A stretch of DNA of 64,000 nt from positions 93,835,739-93,899,738 of the forward strand of contig NC_086248.1 of NCBI RefSeq assembly GCF_021018805.1, in the 5' to 3' direction. Positions 49,501 to 62,870 of this stretch are shown piece by piece. The stretch comes from Prinia subflava (taxonomy: Eukaryota; Chordata; Aves; Passeriformes; Cisticolidae). The notes beneath the pieces are model-generated. The model was not told the origin of the DNA. It ran no database searches and saw only the letters and a program-made list of their open reading frames with translations. Within the stretch, counting starts at the first letter, position 1, and each line of letters opens with the position of its first letter. A program made the position numbers and the translations under genes.

Positions 49501-51997
49501 CTGCTCTAGTGTTTTAAGAATCTCACAATAAAATAACACAGGTAAAAATCCAACCACTTTTGCAGCTGATGACATGATTTTTAACTTGGCCTTTAAAATT
49601 TTCCCAATGCTTTCTAAATTCATTCTGGAAAGTAAATTTTGTTTTTATGAAAAATAAGCGAGTGGCAGCATCAGCAATGCAATACATGCACAGGAGAGGA
49701 GTGCATTCAACTCAAGTTTTCCCAAACTAATCCTTAAAACAACTCAATGCCTTTCTGGAGAGAATCTGTCACTAAAGTAATTCAGCTCCTCTGCCATTTA
49801 ACCTTTCTCCCTCTGCCCTGCTCTCCCAGTTCTACCTTCAATCAGGGACTGCCAACAAGTATAAACAAGAACAAGGATGACAACCTCTGTTTATGTTACT
49901 AGAACCTAAAGTTGTTAAAAATTTAGATTTCAATTTAATTTAGCCAGATGTGTTATTTTTTTACCAGGAGTTAGTATCAATACAGGTTTTTTGTATTCCA
50001 GTACTCTGAAGAAGTAGGATAGCAAATCATCCTTTTGCTCAAAGAACCACTCCACCAAGACAACACAAACACGTAATCCTTACAACATAACTACACTCTC
50101 CAATGAGATATCTGCAATCTTCTCAGCAACAAAGTTCTGGGTGCCAAGGACAAGAGAATTCACGTATCTAGACAGGCTTCTCACTCCCTTTATTTCCCCA
50201 ACAAAAAGTAACTTTACCTCCTCAAATAGCAACATATGAAAAATGCATATAACAATACAACCTACAAGCAGGAAAACAGCAGCGTTTATGGAATGCAGTC
50301 AAATAGCAACATAAATGCTGGGGATTGCTATATAATTAATAATGCTGTAAATAGACATATTAATTCTACAGGCCTCAATATTAAAAGCTGCAAGCTCTGT
50401 ACAACTCTGAATGGCTTGTGAGCTGTCAGTAAAGAAGACTTAGATGAAAAATTATGAACTTACATGCAAATACGGAATTGTGTATCTTACATGTACTCTT
50501 TACCTGCTGAAACATTCCTGGCTAAGGTACTTGTTTTAAAAATTACTCTCAGAGGTCACAAAACACAAGAAAGAATTTTGAACATAGGTCAGAGCAACTT
50601 CAGGTCTTTAAACAGATGAAAACTTTAATCAAACAAACAAAACCCAACAAAAATGAGGAAAAAACACACTAAACACAAGACAATTAGTTACAGTACTTGT
50701 TAAATTTATTCTTTTCTATATTGGAAAAATCTAAATGCTTTTTTCACAAGATGCAAGTGAACCTAGCCAACTGGAAAGAGTTTATTATCCTTTAACTCCT
50801 TCCTTCAAATACTTTGCCAGGAAATTTACTACCTATTTCAAGTGACTTGGGCATGCAAGCTTCGCAGGATATAATCCCAAAAGTTAGTGTTTGATTAAGA
50901 AGCAGCTGCTTCATCTTCTGCTAGGAAAAATCCACTAAAATGGATTTTTGGAAAAATTCTAAACATGAAGTATGTGTCCTTGAGATACAGGACAGGAAAA
51001 AAAAGCTTATTTGAAGTGTTCAATAGAACTGTATTTTTAAAGGACTTGAAGCACCTGGAACCCTAAGTCAATGGAAGATATCCTGTTCTCAATCAGTACA
51101 TACGTATCAACCATTTTTGATATAAACCGAAAGCAGTGCTTTCTTTGAGCATGAGACATGACATTCTAAGTGCACTAAAAGTACAGGGAGCAGATACTGC
51201 TTTCCCCTCCCTTAAACCTTTTAAAGTGAACAAAATTCAGTCAGTTTGAGTGGTTATGAGGACACTGGAGCCAGCACCCTGCAGACATCTGACAACCCAG
51301 CTGGCAGTGCAGGCACTGGGGAAGCAAATGAATTTGACTCCATGCAGTAAGGACACATTTGATCTCAAGATTCAGCTCACCTGGTTACAGTATCTGGCCA
51401 GCATTTTAGAAAAACTTCTGCTATGCTCAACCCCAAACGCAACAACACAGAGCCATTCACAGAATGAAGGGCAAATCTTGCAGACCTCACACAGGGCAGA
51501 AAGCTCCATCATGTGAGGCAACCTCCGAGAGTGCTGGGTGCTCCTTATTTAACCAAAATTCATACCAACATCCATTTGTTTTGATAATTATGGAATTGAG
51601 GCAAAGTGTGTTCATTTGACACTCCTTTCACAGCTGGCTGGTGGACAAGGCATTTAGATGTTTCAGCCTAAATGTCCATGGGACACACAGAATTTCTTTA
51701 ATTGGCTTTTAAATTTAGAATTTAACTGTTCTATTTAAAGTTGAGTTCTTGCAGTTCTGAGGTACCCACTAATTCTTTTATATAGCATAAAGTATTTCCA
51801 CCATTTTTTCCCCCTGCAATTGTCTCCTGATTCACCACAGCACATACACTGTACTCCTAAAACAACTTAACAGTGGAATAACTCTACAGGAAGAGTAAGA
51901 ACTCAACACTTGCAAAGTTAAGAATCACAGAGTTTAAGTTACTTTCAAAGGCTAAATTAATCTTCCTTTAATGGAGGGGGGATCACATTTTAGATAT

Positions 51998-52036
51998 AAT
52001 ATTGATATGGAATATTGATATGGAATATTGATATGA
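51998..52036. repeat. Three tandem copies of a 13-bp unit
   Basis: The unit AATATTGATATGG is repeated three times head to tail, the last copy ending in A in place of G. Perfect copies suggest a recent expansion. Confidence 0.95.
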
Positions 52037-53439
52037 CTCAGATTCTTTAAAATCATCTCCAGGATCTCCACTTCTGCAAACAACACCTCTCCAATCTGAG
52101 AAAGATACAGGACACCAGATCTTTTAATTTGAAAGATGACAAAGTGGATTATTGGTGAGTTACACGTGCCAGTAGGGTGATCCATTACCATGGACGCTCT
52201 ACTGCGAGTACACCATGTCCGCCTTAACAGTAGTTAGAGCCTTATTGGCTTAAAAAAAAACGTAAAAAGGGTTTTGCATGTGAATTGAACTTAATAGGTT
52301 TGACATGGACTAACCTTAAAGAATCCAATCCACTCAAATCCCTTTGAAGGCTGCAGCTGAATTTCATGCAAATCTTAGAGAAGTAGCCAGGCTGCTGGGA
52401 TTTCAAGATGCCGTGTCCCTTTCTTCTGCAGATCTAAACCCAGGCAAAACAATGACACAAAACCCTCCCACAATTTCAGGGATTCCTCTTAAGATGATCC
52501 TGGTTTTGTTCCTTGGCCCAGGGAAGTGTGACATTTAAAATTTGAAAGCAAGAAGAATCTGACATCAGGAAACACACTGAAGTAGGAAGCCAAATCTTTT
52601 TTATTTTAAACACAGCACTGAAAACTGATGTGGCACAAGTATTATTAAAATCCTTAGAACACAAAGATGGGAGATGAACTTTTATGCTCAATGCACTAAT
52701 GATTTTTCTTTTCTAAAGATAATTCAATTTTAGAAATAAATAATCCACCATAGTCTTAATCTTCTGGTGGTCATTTTGAAATTCAAGCAAGCAACTTGAA
52801 AATAAAACTATTTTTTTAAAGGTCATTCTAACTATGAAATTATGTTTTCTTACATAATTTCTTACATTTCTTTTCATTTCCATTAAAAATATTTTAAAAG
52901 GTTTAAGTGTTCTGTGTATGTTAATGTAGGCAGAAAAGCACATATATATTTGTCTGTGTAACAATATATATACACTGACAGCTGGAAAATTATTTGATGA
53001 CTGGATTAAATCTTCACCTGAAAAACACGACAGAATAAGAAAAAGGAAAAGCGTTTGCCAACTGTTTCTCCTCTTAGAATGAAGTACAGATGACTACAAA
53101 TGTAACTATAACCAAATCAAAACCACACAGTGTGTATAAAGCACTGACTATGCAAAGCAGTTATAAATTCATGGTTAACAAAGGGCACAGAAAGCCCTTA
53201 AAGGAAATATTTTATTTCTGCTAAATTAATACCTAAAAGCATTACATTTCATCAGTTTCACTTAGGTTTAAAGTCCCCAAAGATTCTCCTCCTGAAACTG
53301 GCCATATTTTATGTGCAAACCGGGCTGAGAGCTATCTAAATCTAGATAAAACTCATTGGCTTGTAATCTTCACAATGATCTATACATCTAAATCTATATG
53401 CAAATCAAACGCTCTCATGCATTAACACATTCCAAAGCA

Positions 53440-53740
53440 CCTAGGAGTACGAGAGCGCTTTCTCCCTCTCGAAACCGCCCTCCTTTGCTGCTCTCCCTGT
53501 CTTTATTTACCCCGCTAGCTCAGTCATTCCCGGCGCCCCTCGGCGGGCCGGGCGCTGGCGGGAGCAGATGGACACACGGTGCAGCAGGTGGGACAGATGG
53601 CCGCCCGCCCGTCTGCCGCTGCCGCTGCCGCCGCGGCCCGGCCTGCCCGCGCCGCCAGGTACATCGCCGTCAGCGCGGCACTAAGAGCACGCAGGGAAAA
53701 ACCTTCCGTGCAGTACGGGGGGAACTGGGCAAATAAATGA
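53440..53740. promoter_or_regulatory. CpG island, candidate alternative promoter or first exon
   Basis: About 300 bp of strongly GC-rich sequence stands out from the AT-rich surroundings. The core at 53525-53690 is dense in CpG and contains runs such as GGCGGGCCGGGCG. A short GCCGCT-type triplet run lies at 53614-53634. It is about 19 kb 5' of ESRRG exon A on the gene's strand. CpG islands inside vertebrate introns usually mark promoters, so this could start an ESRRG transcript with its own untranslated first exon. A possible minus-strand splice donor, GCGGG|GTAAAT, lies near 53513. There is no TATA box I would trust, and transcription direction is not shown by the sequence. It could instead be a regulatory element without a transcript. 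Confidence 0.5.
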
Positions 53741-56700
53741 CCGGATGCTTATCGGCTTTCTAACCGAAATGCGATTCACTTGAGAGTGTGTAAGAGGCAC
53801 TGCCCCTCTCTCTTCTCTCCCCTTAGAGGAGAAAAGTCCATCTCTGTGCTCCAGCAAGCCCCTGAGAGCTGTACATAAAACAGAAACAGGCCTGAAATCT
53901 TATCCAGATCTTAAACTCATGACTTCACAACATTTTTGATTCTCCTTCAGTTCCCAAATACCTCTACTATTTCAAAGGTAACTGGTCTCTTTTTATATAA
54001 AAATTTATATATCTCCTAAAACATGGTCACAGTTTTTAGATGAAGTCTTAATACCTAGTATATCTACAGTGAAAAGCCTCAGTTTCCATCATGGTTATAT
54101 CTCTTGACTGAATGTCTTCTACCCTATCTTACCAGATAGAATTACTAAGTTTATTACAAAATATTTGACACTGCTAGGGAAAATGCAAACAAAAGCTGAG
54201 GTAGTAGGTCTGTCTTTGACTGCAAAAATTAACAACTTCATGTGATGCTTTCCTCCATGAAACACTGGGCAAAACACACTGAAGAAGACACCCAACATTA
54301 TAATACACGTTTTGAACAAGAATATATATGAAAAAGAAAGAAATCTGGTGACACATCTGGCAGTTTGACTGGCACCACTGTACCACAGAAGTTGCCCTTT
54401 TTATACAAAATGTACTGCTGTCCAAATAAGCAGAACCAATTAACTTCATTTTCAAGTCAGCAGGCAACTGATACAGCATTTGAACTGAAATCACTGTTCA
54501 AGGACCATTTTTAAAAATTGTATTGCAAGAAGGTACTAAATATAAGCAGACAGATGCTCTGTGCAATCCTGTACTATCCAGATTTGTCTCTCCAACCTCT
54601 TCACCCACCCCTTGTGCTATGTCAACACCAGTAGCCCGTGCTGTTCCCTGGTCTGTCTCCCTTCCACAGAGCTTTTCCCTCTGCCTCCTTCTCATTAACC
54701 TCACCTTCTCTGAGCTGACATTGATGAAACCACCCATCTCTCCCTCAAACACCAGGTAGATTTCTGCTGATCTACAATAAAACAATCCATACTTCCTTGC
54801 CAGACTTTCTTGGTGTGCTTAAATTAAAGATAACGCGTCACACAGAGATTGTGTGCAACTATATATGCACACATAGAGAGTATGGTTGTATTTGCCACAT
54901 TAGGTAAGTATGTCGTGCCCTTTTCTGCAGCTTTCATGAATTTCTTGTCTTTGTAGTCAGCAAAGTCCTTGAACAGGAAGTACCTACATATTTACACACT
55001 GTACACCAAACACAGTAGCATGACAGGGGCCTCTACACTTCCTTAACACAGATATTAAGTATCAGCTGGGTACATTGTGAGACATTGATTGGCAATTACA
55101 TTCAACTACCGGGTCAAAAAATCTTTTTAGTTTTGTTGTTTCTTTTTTTTTTTAACCAGAGTAAGCAATTCCACGATTTGAAGGCAAAAGAAAGTGTAAG
55201 TTGAGACATGTCCTGTGTGATATTCTGCTTCCCTTGAGCATACTGGTATAACTGGAAAGAGAAACTGACTGTAAATAAACCTGCATGGGTAAATGAGAAC
55301 TGGTCCAAACTGGCAAAGGAAACCTGAAACAAACAAGAACTTATCTCTTCAGGGATTTAAACACGCTCATTAGGGACTCAAATAATAATAAACATAATAA
55401 TACAGCATCTAGTTTCATCTGGTCCAGGGAGAAGACATAGCAGCAGAATCAAAACGTCTATTCTTGTTTATTTCTGACCTGGCAGAAGCCAGGAATTACA
55501 AAAAACCTCAAGGGACAGACTGCTTTCATGGGATGCCCAGACTCATTCTAAGGCCAAAGAGGTTAAGCACTTAGGATAAACTTTGGATAAGCAGCACAAC
55601 TTCTGTATGCTTACATGTCCTAACTGAAAATCCCGAACTTCAAGGATATTACCACCTCTGAGGGAAAAAAATAAAAAATAAAACAACATAAAAAAAAGAA
55701 AACAAAAAAGAAAGCAGAAAAAAATAAAAAGGTCAAACAAGCCAGGGTTGGGCCAGACATACAACCTCAGGCAAACCTATGCAACAGATATTGGGACCAG
55801 CAACTTCTGGAAATGGTGAATCATGTACTATACAGCTACTGAAAAGCATTTTGAGCTATAGTAACACGTTTACAACATCAGGGAGCCCGTAAAAGCAGTG
55901 CACTTTACAAATGCTATCACACAAGTCTTGATTTCACTATGATGATATAAGCTGTTTTCTCAGCAACACCAGATGAACAGAACTCTGAACATGCAGGAAC
56001 ACCCTCTTTAAAAATAAACCTCTGAGCCACCACCACCAAGTTGCCACAACAGTAACACACACCTTATTGGAGAAGCCATCACAGAACCACACTTGGATTC
56101 AAAATGTGTATTATGCTGGTAAGCTTGTTTCACCACTGATAATAAATTAATACATTGGAAAATTAGGATTTCCCAAGCCTTCTGTTTTCATTATCAAAAC
56201 TCATTGTTGAAACAATTGTGTATATTCTTAACTGTATACTTAACTATTGCACATGGGGGAAATGCAATAAGAAAGAATGAAATCATTAATTTTATAATGT
56301 TTTAAGTAAATTTTCAGTGTAGATATTAAAGCAGTTGCTTTTAATGATGGATTTAAATGCACTATTTAATAAGGTAAAGTGACTACTCCAGGTATTTTAG
56401 GAAATAGATTGACTATTTTTTGCTCTCAAACAAACCTACTCCATTCTCTTTAACTTCAGATTTGAGCTCTGAATGCAATCTTCCTGCTTGGGTAATGCTC
56501 GCCGTTGCCTTGTGCACAACATGCATAAGCAAAGCTCTCATCCCCACATTTCCCCTCAAAAATCAGACTTGTACCTCTCTAAAGAGGTGTACAGGAATGT
56601 CCTGAAGCAAAAGAAGACAAGTTGCAGAGGTGTCTGTGAAGACATGATCTGGACCCTACAAAAGCAGCTATGGTTCATAAAAGCATTTCATAACAAAAAC

Positions 56701-57014
56701 AACAGAACAAAACAAGCGTGGGTAAATATATCTTTATAACCTAAAACTTGCAAGCAATTGGGGTGATGAAAGGAGACTGAATGATTAAAAAAACTTCACT
56801 CTGTTCTATGAGAAAAGTAATTGTCAATCGCAATCCAATAAGAACTTCATAGAAAAGAAGACACAATTATAGTTAAACTGGACTTGATATAAATACTATA
56901 AAGTTGATTTTCAAAAGGATAAGATTTTCCCCAGAGCTCTGCAAACGGATCTGATGATTTTTCCTGAGGTTAAGTTTGCAGAACTTATGAAAATGCTTAC
57001 CAGTTCAGGAAAAA

Positions 57015-57165
57015 TGAGTTGTGTTTTTTTGTGGGTTACTGTTTTGGTTTTGGAGGGGTTAAGAACTGAGAGGGTTTTTTTATTTTGTTAGAATTTTTTT
57101 TTGCTGAGAGTTTTTTGAATTTTTTTGTTTTGCTTTTCTTTTGTTGTCTTCTTGTTTTTCAAATC
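57015..57165. repeat. T-rich low-complexity tract
   Basis: The plus strand is dominated by T with G interspersed (TTTTGTTTTGCTTTTCTTTTG and similar, here shortened). It is low-complexity DNA without a clear unit. Confidence 0.8.
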
Positions 57166-58380
57166 AAGATATGTATATAGTGTAAATACAGCTTGACAGA
57201 TACCAATCTCTTCTCAAATCTGTTCCAGGAATAATGGGAAAGAGAAAAATACTTATTATACAGAGCATAAGTTAAGGCAGCTGTTGATATTAAATGTAAT
57301 GGATATAATAAATACACAGTTTTAACAGCTCCCAAATATGCAAACACAAAAGAAAGGAAAAACTGTATTTTAAAAGGAAATGAAGAAAGAAGCAGACATT
57401 AAACCCTAAATTGCAAAGGTGTGATTTCAAAGAGACAGTAAAATCTACCTCCCCCTCTGTGTCAATGACTAAGAAAATTTAAACACTGACTGCTGACGTT
57501 CCACCCTCCCTTTCCTCTGCTTCACTTTTGAAGCACTGATTTTGAATACCTTGACATTTACCTCCCTGCCTTTGCTTTACCAGTAACAGAGGTGCACTCT
57601 TAAAGGAGGAAAAAGTGTCTTTAAAAATCTCAAATGCATAATAATTCTTGCACTTATTCCTTCGCAGCTGAGCAGAGCCATTTACATAGTCCACTAAACA
57701 CGTGTTTAGTAAACAGGACAAGAGTGCTTCTATCTTACTGCCCTTGTAAAACCGAGACAGGGGTTCTGTTTTTAGTGCACACTCTGGTTCAGCATTAATC
57801 CTGTTTTATGTTGTTCACACCTGCTGCTGACCAGCAGCCTGCTGATGGGTTGTGGTTCGTGCCGCTCCCAGACAATCCTCACCAGCTCCAACAAAAAACT
57901 AATCACTAAAGTGGAAACAAAAACCCAACTGCTGTGCAAAAACTGTAGAAGGCAAGAAAGACCTGACATTCCTGCTTCCTTTGCCTTATTCCACTAATCC
58001 CAACTCCTCAAATTTAAAGCCGCTGTTTAAGTGCACATGCTTACATTTAGTCCTCATGCCTCCTTTTCTAGGAGCTCTTCTCCAGACAGCAAATCTTAGA
58101 GACAAATGTCATGGACACAACCTTTATAAATATATGCTGTGTAACTCACCTTTTCCTTTGTGCCTAATAAAATAATAGGCTTTGCTCTAACAGAAGTACT
58201 GAATGCTGATAACGCATCCTTTTGTGAACCTTTACAGGAACAGGCTTTTGCAGATTAAAAAAAAAAATAAAACCCACCAAAAAACTTCCTTAAACAGATT
58301 TTCATATGAAATTCAAGATATTACCTGATAGAAATCAGGTTTTGTTTCTCAATCACAACATTAATCTACACATAAGCATT

Positions 58381-58397
58381 AAAAAAAAAAAAAAAAA
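58381..58397. repeat. A17 homopolymer
   Basis: A run of 17 A. A second A-rich stretch lies 120 bp earlier at about 58256-58270. Nothing recognisable precedes it. Confidence 0.9.
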
Positions 58398-60056
58398 GGC
58401 CCTTAAGTCACCCCTATGCTTCATTTGTACAGAGAATGGAATGCTTTATCCAAGACAAAAATGTGATGTGTGATTAGAGGAATAGGTCTGAAATTGTATT
58501 CATAGTCTAGGAGTGTAAGAAACTCAAGGGAAGCAAACCAAATGAAACAGAAATTTCTGTTTGGTGAACACATGGAAGCAAAATGTGCATTGAGATCAGG
58601 GACAGAAATCATGTGCGGATTTATGAACTCAGATGGAGGCACTGTTATCTACAAGAAAGTTTTGCACTAGAAAAGTCTCTAAAATGGAGGGCCATACGTG
58701 GTACTTTCACACCCACTTTATGATACTGCTTATATGACTAAAATAACATAAATAAGCATCAGAATATTTGTCTCCTTTAGCCTGCTATGTCATCTTGGTC
58801 TATTTTTTTCTACAAAGATAAAAATGATTTCTGTCCAAAAGCCAGGTTACTGTATCTCTTAACCACTATACAAACCTTTTCATAAAATGTTGTTTGGAGG
58901 CCAGTCAAGGCAATTCTCCACAAATTAAAATTTTATTTTGTATCCCATAGGCAAAGACACGTGGAATGACCCTTAGTGATTTCTGAATTCTGCATAGGAA
59001 CACCAAGGTGTATCTGCATATATATAAAAAGGTGACATGCATCAAGCACACTTATGTATTCCACATTACAGCTTTACACCCCAAATTCATCACCAGAAAC
59101 AAATCAAGAGAAATCAATCTTTATGTAAATTCAGCATTTCAACCTCTCTTCCAATTCAGATGTAAAACCAAGAAAAAAGGGTTTCAGTCTCACTTTGTCT
59201 TATCTCCATCTGAAGGATTTCTACCTCTTCTTTAGGCAACTCAAGGCTGAAGATACGGGCATAATGCCAACACTGCTTTTAAGCTCACACAGAAAATATT
59301 ATGGGGTAATCTTAGTATTTCCTGGTCACACTCCCTTAGACAACTCTATAGTGGAGCAAATGTCACATCCTGGCAGTGAGTCCTTGGACACAGGCTCTAC
59401 TTCTTGATTGATTTATTTTAAAATACTACCAAATCATTCATTTTTTAAAATCAATTACAGAGACTGATCCAAAACCTGCTAATGTGAATGGCATTCTTTC
59501 CATTTAGTCTTGAATCAGTCGACTATCAGTAGAAGCTAAAGATTTCTTCAAACAGATACAAGCAAGACCCTTGCAGCAGACTGTCTTTCTTACTTTAGAA
59601 AATCTCTCCTGACTTACCTAACAATGGCACAAAAGCCCGACATGAATTTTGTCAAACAGCTGCATCTGCAGTAGTCCTGTTCCAGCATTACCTAATGCAC
59701 AAATATTACACCTTTTTTTAAAATTAGGGAGGGGAAAAAAAAAAAAAGGTGGGGGATAAGGGGGAGAAGAATCCCCACCCCAGTCATCCATCAAGTGTAC
59801 ATCCAGGCCACTGCTCCTGAGACATTTAATATATGCTAAGGAGATACAAAAAGACATAAAAAGCTTTCAGAAATAAAAGTGCTTCAGAAGCTCGATTTTA
59901 ATATTGCCAAGTAGGGTTTTTGCCAGATTATAAAGTTGACTTAAATGCCAGGATACCACATTTTAGAGGCGGTGGCAGCAGCTTACATATTGCCTGTATT
60001 AGTGGCTGAAGTGTATTACTGATTCCAAAGATAGACTATCATCATCTGTGGGGGAG

Positions 60057-60080
60057 AATAAATAAATAAATAAATAAAAA
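60057..60080. repeat. AAAT microsatellite
   Basis: Five to six tandem AAAT units. Confidence 0.95.
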
Positions 60081-60459
60081 TTGGCATTCCCTACCAACCT
60101 TGCTACCTGCTGCCTTGGAGCACTCTTCTCAAGTGCAGCCTCCGCAGACAGGAAAAAAAAAGTTAAGACTACTTTATTTTGATTATAGTGCTTTCCCCAG
60201 GCAGGAATTTTTATTTGTTAGAATCTTTAAACCATTACACTTTCAGTGATGCATTTTTATATTTACAGTTGACATCTTCATAGAAGAATGAAACCTTTGA
60301 GCAACAGCTCTAAAGCATGAAGGTTGCCTGCAGTAAGTACTTAAATTATTTTACACCCAAATGGAGCCAGTTTTTTTTAGCTAAAATTTAATAAACCTTA
60401 AATCAATGACCTTTCTTTTACTGAAAGCTTGCACTTGGGAAAACTAACTTTCCTAAGAA

Positions 60460-60740
60460 ACATATTTTGGCGACTAAATGCCAAACAAAGGGCTATTTAA
60501 ATCTGAACATTGTCTTAATTTATAGCTTGTGAACGTTCAGTTCCTAAATTCCCGACTGCTATCTAATGTATAGAACAGCGGAGCTTTAGTTTAATCACAT
60601 ATCATTGATTTCAAAGTGTCACAGGGATCTCATCGACAGTAATCAATAATAATCCAAAATCTATCAAATATGGTCTTACACTGTCATTCGTCAAATTTGA
60701 ATATCCCAGAATTAATTGTACGCATGTGAAAGAAAAAGAA
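60460..60740. promoter_or_regulatory. Possible conserved non-coding element
   Basis: Repeat-free DNA with several PBX/HOX-like words (TAATCACATATCATTGATTTC, read as short overlapping sites, and AGTAATCAATAATAATCC) and retained CpGs (CATCGACAG, TTCGTCAAA, GTACGCATG). A homeodomain-bound enhancer is plausible, but this is an untested inference. Confidence 0.25.
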
Positions 60741-61239
60741 CCGAGAAATGAAATTAAAAAAGGATACAAAAATACAAATCAGCCAACTTTGAGAAAATAA
60801 CAGTGCATCTGAGCATGCTTCATGCCTGCTGGGGTAAGTTAATGATGAATCATACCCTGCCTTCCTAGCAAATACACTGAGATCCATTCTTTTTCAAACA
60901 TGAAAATACACAGCAACCGAAGGAGTGGACACACTAGTAAATGATCAAGCATTATTTTATGAACAGCCGTGTTATGTGCCAAATATTAAATGTGTTGCCA
61001 GTATATTACAAATTGCACAAGTATGTTACAATGTGCAGTTCTTCATAGTGTAAGTTAGCCACTGGACTTCACAAAGCAAGGAAGGATAAAATTGCTGCAT
61101 TTCTGTACCAAAAGCATGAATAGATGCAGCCACTTATCAAAAGAGCTGTTATTGTTGCCAGGACTCCTCTCTCAACACCTGTAATTTTGTCAAGGTAATA
61201 AATCCTTCCATTCATTACAGCACACTCAAAAGCACCCTG

Positions 61240-61425
61240 CTATTTAATTTAAATGGAAAAAAGGCCCAAAGTGTCTAAAACATTTACTTTTGCTAATGTA
61301 AAAGTGCTGGCATTTTACTTCATTCCTGATAAGCCGGTGCCAATGGATGTGATTATTCTTTTCTTATTCAAAGCATATCAGTAGTTCAAAAGCACTCTCA
61401 ATCTTATCAGGTGTATGAACAGCAC
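61240..61425. promoter_or_regulatory. Possible conserved non-coding element
   Basis: A compact complex block with GATA-type sites in both directions (CCTGATAAGCC, CTTATCAGG), a palindromic ATTTAATTTAAAT core and a central CpG (AAGCCGGTGCC). It looks like enhancer sequence, with no direct proof. Confidence 0.22.
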
Positions 61426-62339
61426 AGTTACTGAAAACAGTTTGTACTGCTCCTCTCTCTCTCTGCCAGGCTATCAGATAAACCCAACTAACTAACTGTA
61501 TTTACACACAATCAAACATAAGCTGTGTCTTCAGCACACTGCAGCCTGCTCCTGGCATGTTACAGGTTTTCTGCCCGACATTAGTTGTAACTAAACCAGC
61601 AGCAGTGAATTAGCTTACAACAAAAATACAGTCACATAGGGAGGGAAAAAATGAGAAAAATTCTGTGAAAAATGATCACGTCCATCTCAATATTTCACAA
61701 GTATTTATCTGGTACTACTTGGAAAAGAGCATGGAAGCAATAGGTTTCAAATGCATTCAAAGCAGATCTGACACAGGCCTTATCAGTAGAAAAAATAATT
61801 TCTATTTGCTTTTTTGTTTATTCTGTTCTCCTGTCCTCTAAGAACTGTCTCTGATTTGCAAAGAATGAAAAAGTGAAAGAAAGGAAAACGGTTACAGTGT
61901 CTGAAGGCATTTAAATACCTTTACTATTTTTTTTCCAGAACTAGACTGATTTCCCATGATCCAGCCCTCACCTGACTCGAAAAGAACCACCACAAATACA
62001 AAACAAAAAATCTCCTGCTCTCCCTCAAACAAGCCTCTTGGCAACTCTCCTCTCCATTCAGTGTCTCAGATACAGAATTTTCGGTGCTAACTACCCAGGA
62101 ATAATAGCAGCCCAACCACTTCAGGAGAGCCTTGGCTTTGCAGATTTTGCCTGCCATCGGAAACAAGCACAGCATCCCCTTCCTCCTCCTCAGGGTGACG
62201 GTGTATTCCCGGGAGCAGCGCAGTATTGGAAGAGTTAAATGCTAACCTGGCTGTGTGCTGGGCGCTCTCAGCTCGCTAAATGAAAACTTCTGGAAGGCCA
62301 GGAGAAATCCCGAGTTTCAGCTCTTTGATTAATTACAGC

Positions 62340-62870
62340 CCTCCTTGGAAGCTGGAGCTCCAGCCCTGCCACCGCCCCTCCCAGGGTCAGCCTCTCCCCG
62401 GGTACCTCTGATGGAGCAGCAAAGGGCAGGCCCGTGCCACCACCTGAGCCCACCGCGCGCCTCTGCCTGTGCTGGCGGCGCAGAACCAGCCATCCTCGAG
62501 ATGTGTGGGAGAACAATGAGCCGAATTAAGCCAAGTGTGCAGCGCCGGGTAATGCGGCCGAGGGTTGTTTCTCCATCTGTGACACCAGGCCTGGTGATGG
62601 ATGGGACAGGTGTCATTCAAGGCAATGTCAGCCACCGGCGGCGGCTGCTCCGCGCCCCTCGCGTCGCCCAGCACCGCCTGGGCCCCAGCGGCTCCTGCAG
62701 AGAGCGGCGGGGTGGCCCTGGATGTCACTCGGCCATTCCAGTGTCACCCCTTGGATGCTGAGGGGAGCAGTTGGCTGCAGACGTGGCGTTTCGTGCCACT
62801 TCCCAACACCTCGTCCGTCCCACCACGGTGGCGGCCGCTACAAGAACACTGCCAGGGAATTCTTTCACTG
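62340..62870. promoter_or_regulatory. Second CpG-rich island, candidate promoter or regulatory element
   Basis: This stretch is GC-rich with some three dozen CpG dinucleotides, in contrast to the flanking intron-like DNA. The densest part is 62630-62720 (GGCGGCGGCTGCTCCGCG and similar). The GC rise produces several overlapping open frames on both strands (up to 138 codons), which I read as a composition effect and not as genes. Within it, 62495-62630 has a less GC-biased, complex sequence with an AATTAAG core that could be a conserved enhancer. It lies 28 kb 5' of the first coding exon seen here, so it may serve an upstream ESRRG first exon, but no splice donor is convincing. Confidence 0.45.

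Noticed and set aside
53398..53736. 112-codon open frame on the plus strand
   Set aside because: It follows the CpG island closely and reads as Arg/Pro/Gly-rich low-complexity sequence, a composition artefact.
60684..60887. Minus-strand open frame starting MDLSVFARK
   Set aside because: The resemblance to an ERR N-terminus is limited to the first two residues; there is no suitable donor and the rest is AT-rich read-through.
61035..61100. A minus-strand segment encoding L-H-Y-E-E, reminiscent of the human long-isoform N-terminus
   Set aside because: Only five residues match, no start codon is in that frame with the right preceding residues, and no GT donor follows in the expected phase.
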